Position numbers and translations under genes: made by a program. A stretch of DNA of 64,000 nucleotides, from NCBI GenBank assembly GCA_010672785.1, contig JAAHFX010000002.1, forward strand, positions 201,493-265,492, given 5' to 3'. Origin of the DNA: Sphaerospermopsis sp. SIO1G1. Its GTDB lineage: Bacteria; Cyanobacteriota; Cyanobacteriia; Cyanobacteriales; Nostocaceae. The notes under the pieces are model-generated. The model worked only from the letters and a program-made list of their open reading frames with translations. It was not told the DNA's origin and did no database searches. Positions 1 through 7,893 of this stretch are shown here, piece by piece. How positions within the stretch are numbered: position 1 is the stretch's first letter; every line of letters starts with the position of its first letter.

Positions 1-341
1 ACGTGGTATTAGATACCTTTCCCTACAACGGTGCAACTACAACTTTAGAAACTCTGTGGAGAGAAATTCCTTTAGTGACAAAGGTAGGACAACAATTTGC
101 GGCGCGTAATAGTTATACAATGATGATTAATGCAGGTATTACAGAAGGAATAGCTTGGAGTGATGAGGAATATGTGGAATGGGGAGTCAAATTAGGGAAA
201 GATGAAAATTTAAGAAAAGAAGTAGCTTGGAAATTAAAACAAGGGAAAAAGAATGCACCCTTATGGAATGGTAAGCAATTTACCAGGGAAATGGAAAATG
301 CCTATCGGCAGATGTGGGGAATATATGTTGATAGTAAATAG
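1..341 (+). CDS. C-terminal end of an OGT/SPINDLY-type glycosyltransferase (partial)
   Basis: Only the last ~112 codons are present; the gene enters from the left edge, so position 3 is not a real start. The run VLDTFPYNGATTTLETLWREIP followed by a conserved tail (PLVTKVGQQFAARNS) resembles the nucleotide-sugar-binding C-terminal lobe of family 41 glycosyltransferases (O-GlcNAc transferase/SPINDLY type), which in cyanobacteria usually follow a TPR domain. These enzymes are known to transfer sugars to protein or glycan acceptors; the substrate cannot be told here. The FkbM methyltransferase encoded nearby on the other strand is a common neighbour in glycan-decorating clusters, but that link is inference. 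Confidence 0.75.
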   Translation, partial: VVLDTFPYNGATTTLETLWREIPLVTKVGQQFAARNSYTMMINAGITEGIAWSDEEYVEWGVKLGKDENLRKEVAWKLKQGKKNAPLWNGKQFTREMENAYRQMWGIYVDSK

Positions 342-342
342 T

Positions 343-401
343 TTCGTAGTGAGGACTTTAGTCTTCATCAAAATATGAATTAAGCACTTAAGTGCTTACA
401 A
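343..401. repeat. REP-like palindromes downstream of the RAYT gene
   Basis: The sequence carries GTAGTGAGGACTTTAGTC followed by the perfect 16-bp palindrome AAGCACTTAAGTGCTT (382-397), ending 4 bases from the RAYT stop codon. The GAGGACTT core recurs on the other side of the gene, as expected for REP elements mobilised by a resident RAYT. Confidence 0.65.
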
Positions 402-1019
402 CTAATCATCCCAATTTTTACCATAATCTTTGACAGGGTATTCAACCCAAGAATCACGTAACCACTGCCTTCCATAGGTTTCTAAATACCAGTGAACACT
501 ACTCTCAACCCAATCGTAGGGAGATTTAACGAAACCATGTTTCACTGGATTGTAATGAATATAGTTAAGAGTTGTATAATAATGTCGTTCTGAGCGAATA
601 GCACGATCAGCCCAACTATACCATATTTTACGTCCAGTAACATTGTCTTCTAGATTCCATTGACGAGACAGCGCACCATGTATTTTGCGAAATAACTCAC
701 TTAAAACATCAAAATTTACCAATCGAACCAGCAAATGATAATGATTAGGTAAAATCACCCACGCATACATCTTAATGTTTGTAGTTAGTGCTTCAGCATT
801 ATCCTCATCACCAAACTTATCAAACACCATTTGTAGCATTTGTTGACGACGACATTCAGAGTTCATATAATATTGATGTTGATAACAAGTTGCTGTTAAT
901 AAATAAAATTCCTTATCTCTAATAGTATGTGGTGGTGAGTGAGGTGGAAAACCTCGACTTATACGATATTTAACTAATTCGGCTTTTTGTTCATCTGTAA
1001 GTTTATTATATTGGTACAT
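402..1019 (-). CDS. REP-associated tyrosine transposase (RAYT, Y1/HUH family)
   Basis: The 205-residue product has the two hallmarks of the Y1 transposase superfamily. The HUH metal-binding motif is seen as PNHYHLLVRLV (around residues 92-102). The catalytic Tyr lies in the helix YYTTLNYIHYNPVKHG (around 148-163). Such enzymes nick and rejoin single-stranded DNA at REP palindromes and are usually single-copy, domesticated relatives of IS200/IS605 transposases. Length is typical. The gene is bordered on both sides by palindromes with a GAGGACTT/AAGTCCTC core, its likely substrates. Motif and context are direct observations; activity is inferred. Confidence 0.9.
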   Translation of the reverse strand: MYQYNKLTDEQKAELVKYRISRGFPPHSPPHTIRDKEFYLLTATCYQHQYYMNSECRRQQMLQMVFDKFGDEDNAEALTTNIKMYAWVILPNHYHLLVRLVNFDVLSELFRKIHGALSRQWNLEDNVTGRKIWYSWADRAIRSERHYYTTLNYIHYNPVKHGFVKSPYDWVESSVHWYLETYGRQWLRDSWVEYPVKDYGKNWDD

Positions 1020-1034
1020 AGGTTTTAGATTTAG

Positions 1035-1055
1035 TAGTAAGGACTTTAGTCCTAC
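1035..1055. repeat. REP-like imperfect palindrome upstream of the RAYT gene
   Basis: AGTAAGGACTTTAGTCCTACT folds into a stem of AGTAAGGACT against AGTCCTACT with one bulged base. It lies 16 bases upstream of the RAYT start and shares the GGACTT core with the palindromes at 343-397 and 1305-1322. Confidence 0.65.
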
Positions 1056-1130
1056 TGAGATTAGGAGAAAAAATAAAAGCTTATCTAGGGATCTCTAACA
1101 TTAAATATACTATATTTTTTAGGTTCAACA

Positions 1131-1322
1131 AGTGTTTTTTATTTGAGGACTTAAGTTACAGCAGATTTCGTTGCTATGAGGTACAAATCATAATCATGAA
1201 ACTCTTGTGGGATGGGCATCTTGCCCGCCAAAAACGTACCTCATTACACCGGAAAGTGCTGTAAGTGTTTTTTATTTGAGGACTTAAGTTCAGTGTTTTT
1301 TATTTGAGGACTTAAGTCCTCA
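1131..1322. repeat. Three tandem copies of a GAGGACTTAAGT unit, the first split from the second by a 107-bp element
   Basis: A unit reading AGTGTTTTTTATTTGAGGAC then TTAAGT occurs near 1133-1156, 1265-1289 and 1291-1316. The last copy completes the perfect 18-bp palindrome TGAGGACTTAAGTCCTCA (1305-1322). The 107-bp element at 1157-1263 lies between units 1 and 2, so the tandem array predates that insertion. The whole block fills the gap between the RAYT and FkbM genes. Confidence 0.6.
1157..1263. mobile_element. 107-bp TA-flanked MITE-like element, copy 1
   Basis: It begins TACAGCAGATTTC and ends GGAAAGTGCTGTA, so TACAGCA ends are inverted. Inside are a second inverted pair (GAGGTAC and GTACCTC) and the core CTTGTGGGATGGGCATCTTG. 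Three relatives occur at 41238-41345, 45371-45477 and 57616-57722. It has no coding capacity. It is inserted in the tandem GAGGACTTAAGT array and flanked by TA. Confidence 0.75.
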
Positions 1323-1330
1323 CTACATTC

Positions 1331-2905
1331 TCACTGAGGTACAGCAATGAAATTTAATTGTTGGTAATTTTCAGGAGAATTCACAGGTATTAATTGTTGG
1401 ATAAATGGTTGATAGTAAAATAATTGATAACCAATATTTTCTAAATACTGTGCTACTCCAATATTACTACCTTGACTACCTGCTATGTTTTCATAAAGAA
1501 TAACTGGTTTAAATTGATTGATTAATTTTTTCCCCCCAGATAAAACTGCCATTTCATGTCCTTCTGCATCCATTTTTAAAAAATCAACTTGCTGAATATT
1601 TTCTTTTTCTATTAAACTATCCAATGTAAAACAAGGAACTTCTTCAAAACTACCAACAGGTATTTCTATCGTATTATCGGTGATTACTTCGTTAAGTTCG
1701 TTAGCAGTGTGTAATAATAGTTTGATGGTGCTATTTTTATCACTTGCTGCACCTGCACAAACTTTTACCCAGGATAAATTATTTATTCTACAGGTTTCTT
1801 GTAAACAACGCACACAACCAGAGAAGGGTTCAACTGCTAAAACTCGTCCTGTATTTCCTACTTTCAATGCTGCACTAAAAGTGTAAACACCTATGTTTGC
1901 ACCCACATCAATAACTGTCATTCCTGGTTTGATGTAACTGCGCCAAAATTCCATTTCTTTTTCAAACCAATCTTGTTCAGCTAGTAATACACTGGTGACA
2001 ATACTCTTTAAACTTGGTTCAACTGCTATGGTAATATCATTCTCAAAAGGTAGATAAGTAAATGAACTATCTAATGGTAATTGTGTCCATTGCCATTGTA
2101 AATCTGAAGAATTATTTTGGTAAAATTCACTCGCTTGCTTTAACCAATAATCTGCTATTGGTATTTGTTTTAGGTCTCTATAAGCTAAGTATAAAGATTG
2201 TAAAATAGATGAAGAATCTGGTTGTAATTTTCTGGCTTGCTGTAAATATAAAATACCCTCTATCTGTCCAGCAATTAAATTAGATATTCCTAGTTTTAAG
2301 TTTAAATTAGTTAAGTTAGGTAAAGTCTGATTTGCTAAATATAAAAATCTTTGGTTAGCAGTATTATAAAAGGCAATTTGTGAAGTACAAATAATTTGAC
2401 TGAGTAAAACTAAAACTTGCTGAAAAATGTTTTCTGACAAAACTTGTTCTAAAATTTTTTGATCATTGATTACTATTTTTTGATGCTTTATAGATAGAAA
2501 CATTAAATAACTTTGATTTTTTTCTGATGTATTGTAAGCATAATGAACAGCATTAATAAATGCGTTGTAAGCTATTTCTAATGCTTGATTTTTTTCTCCC
2601 ACCCAACTGTTAATTAAGGCTAAATGGGCTGCTAAAATTGGATTCCTGTCTATTTCTAAACCATTATTTAATGCGTCAAATGCTATTTCTAAATACATAG
2701 AACGCATAGTCAAATCTTCCGACTGTTCTGCTTCTGTCATTGCTACTACTGCAATATTATTCCAGTCAGAAGTATTATTTGGTTCGTCCCAGGAAGTTTG
2801 ATCAATAATATAATATATTTTATCTAAAGTTTCACTACTAACTGTTTCTAGCAAGTTTTGAAGATAGTTAATATAAGAGTGATCATTAGTAGTTTTTGAA
2901 TTCAT
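1331..2905 (-). CDS. FkbM family SAM-dependent methyltransferase with helical N-terminal region
   Basis: The 524-residue product has an FkbM methyltransferase domain in its C-terminal part. The SAM-binding motif VIDVGANIGVYTFSAA lies near residue 335, followed by VLAVEPF (acidic loop) and the FkbM signature VDFLKMDAEGHEMAVLSGG near residue 440. Residues 1-300 are alpha-helical and look like degenerate TPRs. FkbM enzymes methylate hydroxyl or amino groups of sugars and secondary metabolites. The opposite-strand gene at the left edge is a glycosyltransferase tail, which suggests glycan modification; this is inferred. The 3' end abuts a REP-like palindrome that may act as a terminator. Confidence 0.85.
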   Translation of the reverse strand: MNSKTTNDHSYINYLQNLLETVSSETLDKIYYIIDQTSWDEPNNTSDWNNIAVVAMTEAEQSEDLTMRSMYLEIAFDALNNGLEIDRNPILAAHLALINSWVGEKNQALEIAYNAFINAVHYAYNTSEKNQSYLMFLSIKHQKIVINDQKILEQVLSENIFQQVLVLLSQIICTSQIAFYNTANQRFLYLANQTLPNLTNLNLKLGISNLIAGQIEGILYLQQARKLQPDSSSILQSLYLAYRDLKQIPIADYWLKQASEFYQNNSSDLQWQWTQLPLDSSFTYLPFENDITIAVEPSLKSIVTSVLLAEQDWFEKEMEFWRSYIKPGMTVIDVGANIGVYTFSAALKVGNTGRVLAVEPFSGCVRCLQETCRINNLSWVKVCAGAASDKNSTIKLLLHTANELNEVITDNTIEIPVGSFEEVPCFTLDSLIEKENIQQVDFLKMDAEGHEMAVLSGGKKLINQFKPVILYENIAGSQGSNIGVAQYLENIGYQLFYYQPFIQQLIPVNSPENYQQLNFIAVPQ

Positions 2906-3084
2906 ATTTTTAACCTAAATTAATGATTTGTATTTCCTACAAGTTTTGAGTATTTACTTATGAATAACATACCCAAAATATACCATTTTAAAAATATACT
3001 GACATTGTTTTTCATAAATGTTTACAATAGATACTTAAACATCCTCCTCATCTACGAAAAGGATGCAGAAAATTTAGGTTTAAC

Positions 3085-3762
3085 TTAAATATTTTTTTGA
3101 TGTAGTTTTTCAAGAAAACTTTGATGATTGGGTGATTGTAAATTTTTACCTAATTCTGCCAATACTTCAGCTAAATTTTCTGTAAGTAAAGCATTAACTG
3201 ATAATACTAATCCTGGAAATTCTTGACTTGCAATTAATCCTAAATTATCCGGTGCAAGTTTTTTATATTCTCCTTGATCTAAATAAAACCAGTCAATTTG
3301 TTGATCATAAACTCGCCATACAATATATTCTTTCACTCCATGACGACGATAGACATTTAATTTATCATGTAAATCATAAGAAACAGTTGAACCAGAAATT
3401 TCTACTATTAATTCTGGCGCACCTTCGATATAATCATCATTACTAATTCGTGATTGTCCACCTAATTCTGATTTAATTCTCAGTAAAGCATCTGGTTGAG
3501 GTTCATTATCTGAATCTAATCTTACTGTTGTATTACCAGCGAATTCTACTCCCGGAGTTTGGGCAACATATAAGCCTAACCAAGTTATAATTAAACTATG
3601 GGGAAAACCATGACCTTTATATCTTAAAGCAGCAGGCATATAAACAACTCCGTTAATTAACTCGACTTTTTTATTTTCAGACATTTGTGCATAGCGTTTT
3701 TCAAACTCGAACCTATTCATGCGATCTCCATTTTCTAAAATTGGAGTTCTTGTGGTTAACAT
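3085..3762 (-). CDS. Uma2 family (DUF820) PD-(D/E)XK nuclease-like protein
   Basis: The 225-residue product matches the Uma2 fold, which is very abundant in cyanobacteria. The acidic motif EPQPDALLRI, the strand ELIVEISGST and the HDKLNVYRRHGVKEYIVW segment supply the D, E and K residues expected of a PD-(D/E)XK-like core. The start at 3762 is supported by an AAGGAG ribosome-binding site about 8 bases upstream; a second Met lies 14 codons in. The cellular role of the family is not established, and no partner gene is adjacent. Confidence 0.85.
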   Translation of the reverse strand: MLTTRTPILENGDRMNRFEFEKRYAQMSENKKVELINGVVYMPAALRYKGHGFPHSLIITWLGLYVAQTPGVEFAGNTTVRLDSDNEPQPDALLRIKSELGGQSRISNDDYIEGAPELIVEISGSTVSYDLHDKLNVYRRHGVKEYIVWRVYDQQIDWFYLDQGEYKKLAPDNLGLIASQEFPGLVLSVNALLTENLAEVLAELGKNLQSPNHQSFLEKLHQKNI

Positions 3763-4064
3763 TTTTCGTTCTCCTTAGTTAAGATCAAAAAATCAGACTA
3801 TCCAAGTATAAACAAGTTATTTATTTATAGCATTTTGTAACCAAGGCTACATCAAAATTCATTTGAGAAGGCTAAGGTCTTCTTGTCAAGCAATTATAAA
3901 TGATTTATTACATAATAAATTGGATCTGGAAAAATAACTTAAAATACAGATGTTGAGTTATTTACAGGAATTCAATATTCTTCTTTCGCAAACGAAAGGA
4001 TATTAGTACGGTTAATTTATCCCTTGAAAACGTATTATCAACCCAACTAAATTTGATCAAGATT
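3763..4064. other. AT-rich intergenic region
   Basis: About 300 bases between the divergent Uma2 and oxidase genes. I see no repeat family, RNA gene or strong hairpin; it presumably holds both promoters. Confidence 0.4.
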
Positions 4065-4622
4065 ATGGCTAAAGTTTTTGATTCTATTACGGAAGAATTG
4101 CAAAAATTTATTGCAAAACAGCAAATGTTTTTTGTCGGATCTGCTCCTTTAAGTTCCACAGGTCATGTTAATATTTCCCCTAAAGGTTTAGATAGCTTGC
4201 GTATTCTATCACCTCATCGTGTTGCTTATTTAGATTTGACCGGTAGTGGTAATGAAACTTCCGCTCATCTATTAGAAAATGGCAGAATTACATTGATGTT
4301 TTGTGCTTTTCAAGAACCTCCTTGTATTTTACGTCTTTATGGCCAAGGTAGAACTATTTTACCTAATGATCCAGAATGGAATGATTTATCTGTTTTATTT
4401 GATGATTTTCCTGGAACGAGACAAATAATTATTGCTGATATTGAGCAAGCAAAAACTTCTTGTGGTTTTGGTGTTCCTTTATATGAATTTCAAGAACAAA
4501 GAGAAACTTTAATTAAATGGGCGAATAAAAAAGGTGAACAAGGAATTAGAGAATATCATCAACACAAGAATAGTGTCAGTATTGATGGTTTATCAACTCC
4601 TTTAAGTTCACTTTATGATTAA
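4065..4622 (+). CDS. Pyridoxamine 5'-phosphate oxidase family (FMN-binding) protein
   Basis: The 185-residue product starts MAKVFDSITEELQKFI; the ATG at 4065 is preferred over an in-frame TTG at 4053. The split-barrel flavin fold is suggested by FFVGSAPLSSTGHVNISPKG near the N-terminus, then YLDLTGSGNETSAHLLENGRI and an RLYGQGR strand. These short PNPOx-like proteins bind FMN or F420/heme and act as oxidoreductases of mostly unknown substrate, so this should not be equated with PdxH. It stands alone. Confidence 0.8.
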   Translation: MAKVFDSITEELQKFIAKQQMFFVGSAPLSSTGHVNISPKGLDSLRILSPHRVAYLDLTGSGNETSAHLLENGRITLMFCAFQEPPCILRLYGQGRTILPNDPEWNDLSVLFDDFPGTRQIIIADIEQAKTSCGFGVPLYEFQEQRETLIKWANKKGEQGIREYHQHKNSVSIDGLSTPLSSLYD

Positions 4623-4623
4623 G

Positions 4624-4690
4624 GAAGGGAACAGGGAACAGTGAACAGGAAAAATGTATTTTAAAGCTGATTGCTGAACGCTGAAGGCTG
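4624..4690. repeat. Short tandem heptad-type repeat (AACAGGG/CTGAACG)
   Basis: Degenerate AACAGGGAACAGTGAACAG units followed by GCTGATTGCTGAACGCTGAAGG lie directly after the oxidase stop codon, typical of Nostocales intergenic tandem repeats. Confidence 0.55.
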
Positions 4691-4704
4691 ATCACTCCTA
4701 TTAC

Positions 4705-5184
4705 TTAAATATCTAAATCTTGCAATGCTAACCGAATTTGTTCCATGCGTCTGCGGTTAACTCCTAAATCAGATTCACCTACACGAGATGCGGAACGAAT
4801 ATGAATTACTGACTCATCTTCAGGTAAATAAAATTCTACATCATCAATAAATTTGAAAATACGACTTTTAGAAAGTGCATGAATGTAATTATCGGTTTGT
4901 TCAATTACCTCTGTGCGGGGAACAACGGTTAATACTTTTAGTAATGTTTCTTTTGCTTGTTCACGTTCTCCATGATATTTAATTGGTTCAATGGTGTGTT
5001 TTGCATCTGCATTTTGACTGACTACACAATTATTGGAAGTTGGACAAGGTGCAAGATGATTATTTTCAATTCCTAAATTTGTTGCCCAACTTATACCAGG
5101 AATGTTAACAAAAATAGTTAAAGTTAAGAGGATTGTTAAAGTCAGATGATTTATTTTTTCTAGGCATTTTCGTAAGTTTTTCAC
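4705..5184 (-). CDS. Exported DUF1499 family protein
   Basis: The 159-residue product starts at a GTG (5184) with an AGGAG site about 12 bases upstream. Residues 14-35 (LTLTILLTLTIFVNIPGISWA) form a signal peptide with a likely A-x-A-type cleavage. The mature part has LAPCPTSNNCVVSQ and the DUF1499 core KETLLKVLTVVPRTEV, FKFIDDVEFYLPE and IHIRSASRVGESDLGVNRRRMEQI. DUF1499 proteins are exported proteins of unknown function. The GTG start and signal peptide are seen; location in periplasm or thylakoid lumen is inferred. Confidence 0.85.
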   Translation of the reverse strand: MKNLRKCLEKINHLTLTILLTLTIFVNIPGISWATNLGIENNHLAPCPTSNNCVVSQNADAKHTIEPIKYHGEREQAKETLLKVLTVVPRTEVIEQTDNYIHALSKSRIFKFIDDVEFYLPEDESVIHIRSASRVGESDLGVNRRRMEQIRLALQDLDI

Positions 5185-5264
5185 GATTGATTAACTCCTA
5201 TTGTGTTTGATTTGGATTGGGACTATACCAAATCACATTATCTAATTATTTTGTCCAGTTATTT

Positions 5265-5379
5265 AGGAATCACGCAAAATATCTCTCAAAGTCTCTTACC
5301 TTCATGTTCTTCGTACCTATCCTTACGGAAAGCTCCGCTAATGTGGTTCATTTTTTAGTAACTTCTGCGTCAGTCTTAC
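5265..5379. mobile_element. AGGACTTACGCA-type MITE, copy 1 (diverged)
   Basis: The left end reads AGGAATCACGCAAAATATCTC and the right end TTCTGCGTCAGTCTTAC, inverted versions of the AGGACTTACGCA end seen in copies at 18544, 35192, 41128 and 57482. Its interior resembles the 35192 copy in reverse orientation (TCTTACCTTC, GTGGTTCATT) plus a small insertion. It lies between the DUF1499 gene and rnhA. Confidence 0.6.
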
Positions 5380-5547
5380 TATTGAATATCAAAAAAATCT
5401 CCGCTTTAGAATTGAAACTTTTAGTTGGAGTGTAGGTATTGGTATCTTATTTGTTGTGTTATTCTTAATTATTCTCCGGCCTCGTCGTTAATTGCTGATC
5501 ATTGATCAGTGTATTAGTTTTTAGGTTTTAATTTTTAATTCTTGATC

Positions 5548-6420
5548 ATGTCTACCCAACCCATAATTGACAGCATATATACTGATGGTGCTTGTACTGG
5601 CAACCCTGGCCCTGGTGGTTGGGGTTTGGTTGTTTATTTTAGTGATGGTTCAGTTCACGAAATGGGTGACGCATCATCTTACACCACCAATAATAAGATG
5701 GAAATGCAAGCGGCGATCGCAGCTTTAGAATTTTTTACCAACTCTAGACAAACTGAACCCATTACCCTCTACACCGATAGCGAATATCTAATTAACTGTG
5801 TCACCAAATGGATACATGGTTGGAAAAAGAGAGGTTGGAAAAAATCAGATGGCAAACCAGTCCAAAATCAAGACCTTTTAGAAAATCTCGATCAACTTAA
5901 TAATAAACTCATCCAATGGCAACACGTGCGCGGCCATTCTGGTAACATAGGTAACGAACGTTGTGATGTGATTGCTCGCTCTTTTGCCAGCGGTCAAACT
6001 CCTTCTCTTCAGCAATTATCCTGGGTTAATCCTCACCCAAACTTGACTCCAGCCAACGAAGTAAATACTAGCAAAGCAACTGATTCTTTACAAAACTTTA
6101 CAAAAGTTAATGAAAATATCATGGAATCATCAACAGCGTCAGCTACAAACACAAATGAAGAAAAACCTCCAGAAATGAGGGTATTACATCTCCGCAACCT
6201 AGTTGAAACCCTACGAGTTGCTGATGAAATTGCAGAAAAAGGCTATTTAATTACCAGTTCCGAACTAGCGGATCTGATGGACATTCATGCCAGTGCAGTC
6301 ACCAGTCGCGGTGATCAGTGGCGATGGCGTAACTGGATAGTTTCCAGGGTACGCAGGGAAGGTAATCAAATTCTTTGGGAATTAGAAAGAGGTGATCAAA
6401 TTCAAGGTGAAAAAGAATAA
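5548..6420 (+). CDS. rnhA: Ribonuclease HI with C-terminal extension
   Basis: The 290-residue protein starts MSTQPIIDSIYTDGACTGNP at the ATG 5548; an in-frame TTG lies two codons upstream. Residues 1-145 are a full RNase HI, which cuts the RNA strand of RNA-DNA hybrids. The catalytic acids are visible in YTDGACTGN, NKMEMQAAIAAL, YTDSEYLI and RGHSGNIGNERCD. The usual enzyme is ~155 residues. Here a polar linker (150-205) leads to a second compact region (210-285), RVLHLRNLVETLRVADEIAE to RVRREGNQILWEL, which looks like a winged-helix-type fold. The family function is certain; the extension's role is unknown. Confidence 0.95.
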   Translation: MSTQPIIDSIYTDGACTGNPGPGGWGLVVYFSDGSVHEMGDASSYTTNNKMEMQAAIAALEFFTNSRQTEPITLYTDSEYLINCVTKWIHGWKKRGWKKSDGKPVQNQDLLENLDQLNNKLIQWQHVRGHSGNIGNERCDVIARSFASGQTPSLQQLSWVNPHPNLTPANEVNTSKATDSLQNFTKVNENIMESSTASATNTNEEKPPEMRVLHLRNLVETLRVADEIAEKGYLITSSELADLMDIHASAVTSRGDQWRWRNWIVSRVRREGNQILWELERGDQIQGEKE

Positions 6421-6433
6421 GTTTGATAATTGT

Positions 6434-6493
6434 GTATTGGGTGATGGGGAGGTGGGGTGATGGGGTGATGGGGTGATGGGGTGGTGGGGAGAA
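6434..6493. repeat. Short tandem repeat GGGGTGAT
   Basis: Repeated 8-mers of the GGGGTGAT/GGGGAGGT type lie between the convergent rnhA and cruG genes. The same octamer family occurs inside cruG at 6732-6763. Confidence 0.7.
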
Positions 6494-6529
6494 AAGATTT
6501 TTCCCAGTCACCATTCACCAGTCACCAAC

Positions 6530-7696
6530 TTAATACTTTCTCCCCCGCCATTCTTTAGGTTTACTTAGAGAAGATAAAAATATTCTCAAAACTGCTAAAG
6601 GATCAGCCAAGGGAGAAAGCCAGAATAACCAACCACCTTGGGCATTTTGCCGATCATAAGAGGGTGCGATCGCTAATAACAAAGCAAAACGAATAAATAC
6701 CAAAAATAAATTCAGATCCCAAACTAAAGAAATGGGGAGATGGGGAGATGGGGAGATGGGGAGAAAAGCTAAAACAACTATGAGCGGTAAACCTTGTACC
6801 GATGACAATAACCATAGATCACCCCAAACCTGAGCGGGTTCAGCAGCATCTTTCAAATCTAAACTACGTCCCCATTCCTTCCAAGTTTCCCATGCTCCCT
6901 CATACATCCGTACTTTGAAAACCTTAGCACCATCAAAAAAGCCGACTTTAAAGCCAGCAGCAGCGATATTTCTAGCTAAAGTAACATCATCACAAAAAGA
7001 ACTCTTAGCACTGCTATAACCATCAACAGCAGCTAAAACTGAACGCCGACATAAAAAACACTGTCCATTAGCCATGACTCGTTCAGGTTGTTCTGTACGA
7101 ACACCAGCTGGATCAAATCTATATAACAAAGTCATTAATAAAGCTGGCTGTAAGCAACACTCTCCTGGATACTTGAGAATAAATTGGGGAGAAAGGGAAA
7201 TTAAATCATAATCTTCAGCTTGGGCAGTTTTGACTAAACTTGCAACCAAACCTGGATCGGGTTGAATATCTGCATCCATACCCAAAAACCATTCACTATC
7301 TGGAGAGCTAAATAAAAAGCCATTATGCAAAGCCCAAGGGCGGCCTACCCAACCAGGAGGTAAAGGATCATCATTCATCACCCGAAACCGAGGATCTTTT
7401 ACTTGGGTAGCTTTTACCAAGTCTGGTGTGCCATCTTGGGATCTGCTATCAACAACTATTACTTCTCTGACTTCGTAGCTTTGCTTACTTAACCCAGCTA
7501 AAAGGGGACTAATACGTAAGGCTTCGTTTAAGGTGGGAACAATTACACTCACACTACCCAAAATATCTAGTGTGGGTTCTTGCGGTGTCAGGGGAGGATG
7601 TCGCCTTGGGCCTTTCAACAGTCGTGATAGCAACAGTGCGGTTGCTGGTACTTGAGTTATTAATAATAACAGGGAAATAAGACTAATTATAATCAT
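6530..7696 (-). CDS. cruG: Myxol 2'-O-glycosyltransferase CruG (GT2 family)
   Basis: The 388-residue membrane-associated GT2 protein has an N-terminal hydrophobic helix (2-25), VSVIVPTLNEALRISPLL (GT2 nucleotide-sugar fold), VVDSRSQDGT, the metal-binding GMDADIQPD (D-x-D) near residue 140, and C-terminal hydrophobic helices. In cyanobacteria CruG glycosylates myxol to myxoxanthophyll-type carotenoids. Its neighbour cruF lies 197 bases upstream on the same strand, the standard pair. Odd: four octamers ATGGGGAG (6732-6763) encode an extra PISPSPHLPIS stretch near residues 312-322, in frame. Each octamer gain or loss would shift the frame before the last ~65 residues. Confidence 0.9.
   Translation of the reverse strand: MIIISLISLLLLITQVPATALLLSRLLKGPRRHPPLTPQEPTLDILGSVSVIVPTLNEALRISPLLAGLSKQSYEVREVIVVDSRSQDGTPDLVKATQVKDPRFRVMNDDPLPPGWVGRPWALHNGFLFSSPDSEWFLGMDADIQPDPGLVASLVKTAQAEDYDLISLSPQFILKYPGECCLQPALLMTLLYRFDPAGVRTEQPERVMANGQCFLCRRSVLAAVDGYSSAKSSFCDDVTLARNIAAAGFKVGFFDGAKVFKVRMYEGAWETWKEWGRSLDLKDAAEPAQVWGDLWLLSSVQGLPLIVVLAFLPISPSPHLPISLVWDLNLFLVFIRFALLLAIAPSYDRQNAQGGWLFWLSPLADPLAVLRIFLSSLSKPKEWRGRKY
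6732..6763. repeat. 4 x 8-bp tandem repeat inside cruG
   Basis: Four exact ATGGGGAG units lie inside the coding region. The downstream residues (SYDRQNAQGGWLFWLSPLADP and the KPKEWRGR end) look conserved, so the current copy number keeps the frame open. Confidence 0.9.
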
Positions 7697-7699
7697 TAA

Positions 7700-7770
7700 A
7701 TATTCAGTTATTCAGTTATCAGTTGTCAGTTGTCAGTTGTCAGTTGTCAGTTATCAGTTTTCAGTTTTAT
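7700..7770. repeat. Heptad repeat TCAGTTG/TCAGTTA
   Basis: About eight consecutive CAGTTGT/CAGTTAT units lie between cruG and cruF, the same family as the long arrays at 38070 and 38817. Confidence 0.8.
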
Positions 7771-7783
7771 TCAGCAACCCTTA

Positions 7784-7842
7784 ATTACGAATTACGTTAG
7801 CGTAGCTCTCCTGAAAGGAGCATTACAAATTACAAATTACTT
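7784..7842. repeat. Dispersed repeat AATTCGTAATGCTC, copy 1 (minus orientation)
   Basis: AATTACGAATTACGTTAGCG, then a small hairpin CTCTCCTGAAAGGAG, then ATTACAAATTAC. The reverse complement matches 60830-60895. Confidence 0.65.
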
Positions 7843-7893
7843 AGTAGTGCTGAGTATAATATATTTGGTTAGTTTACTCAGCACTGATTGAAG

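Noticed and set aside
5217..5435. Small open frame (72 codons) between the DUF1499 gene and rnhA
   Set aside because: It runs through the AGGACTTACGCA element and has no conserved features.
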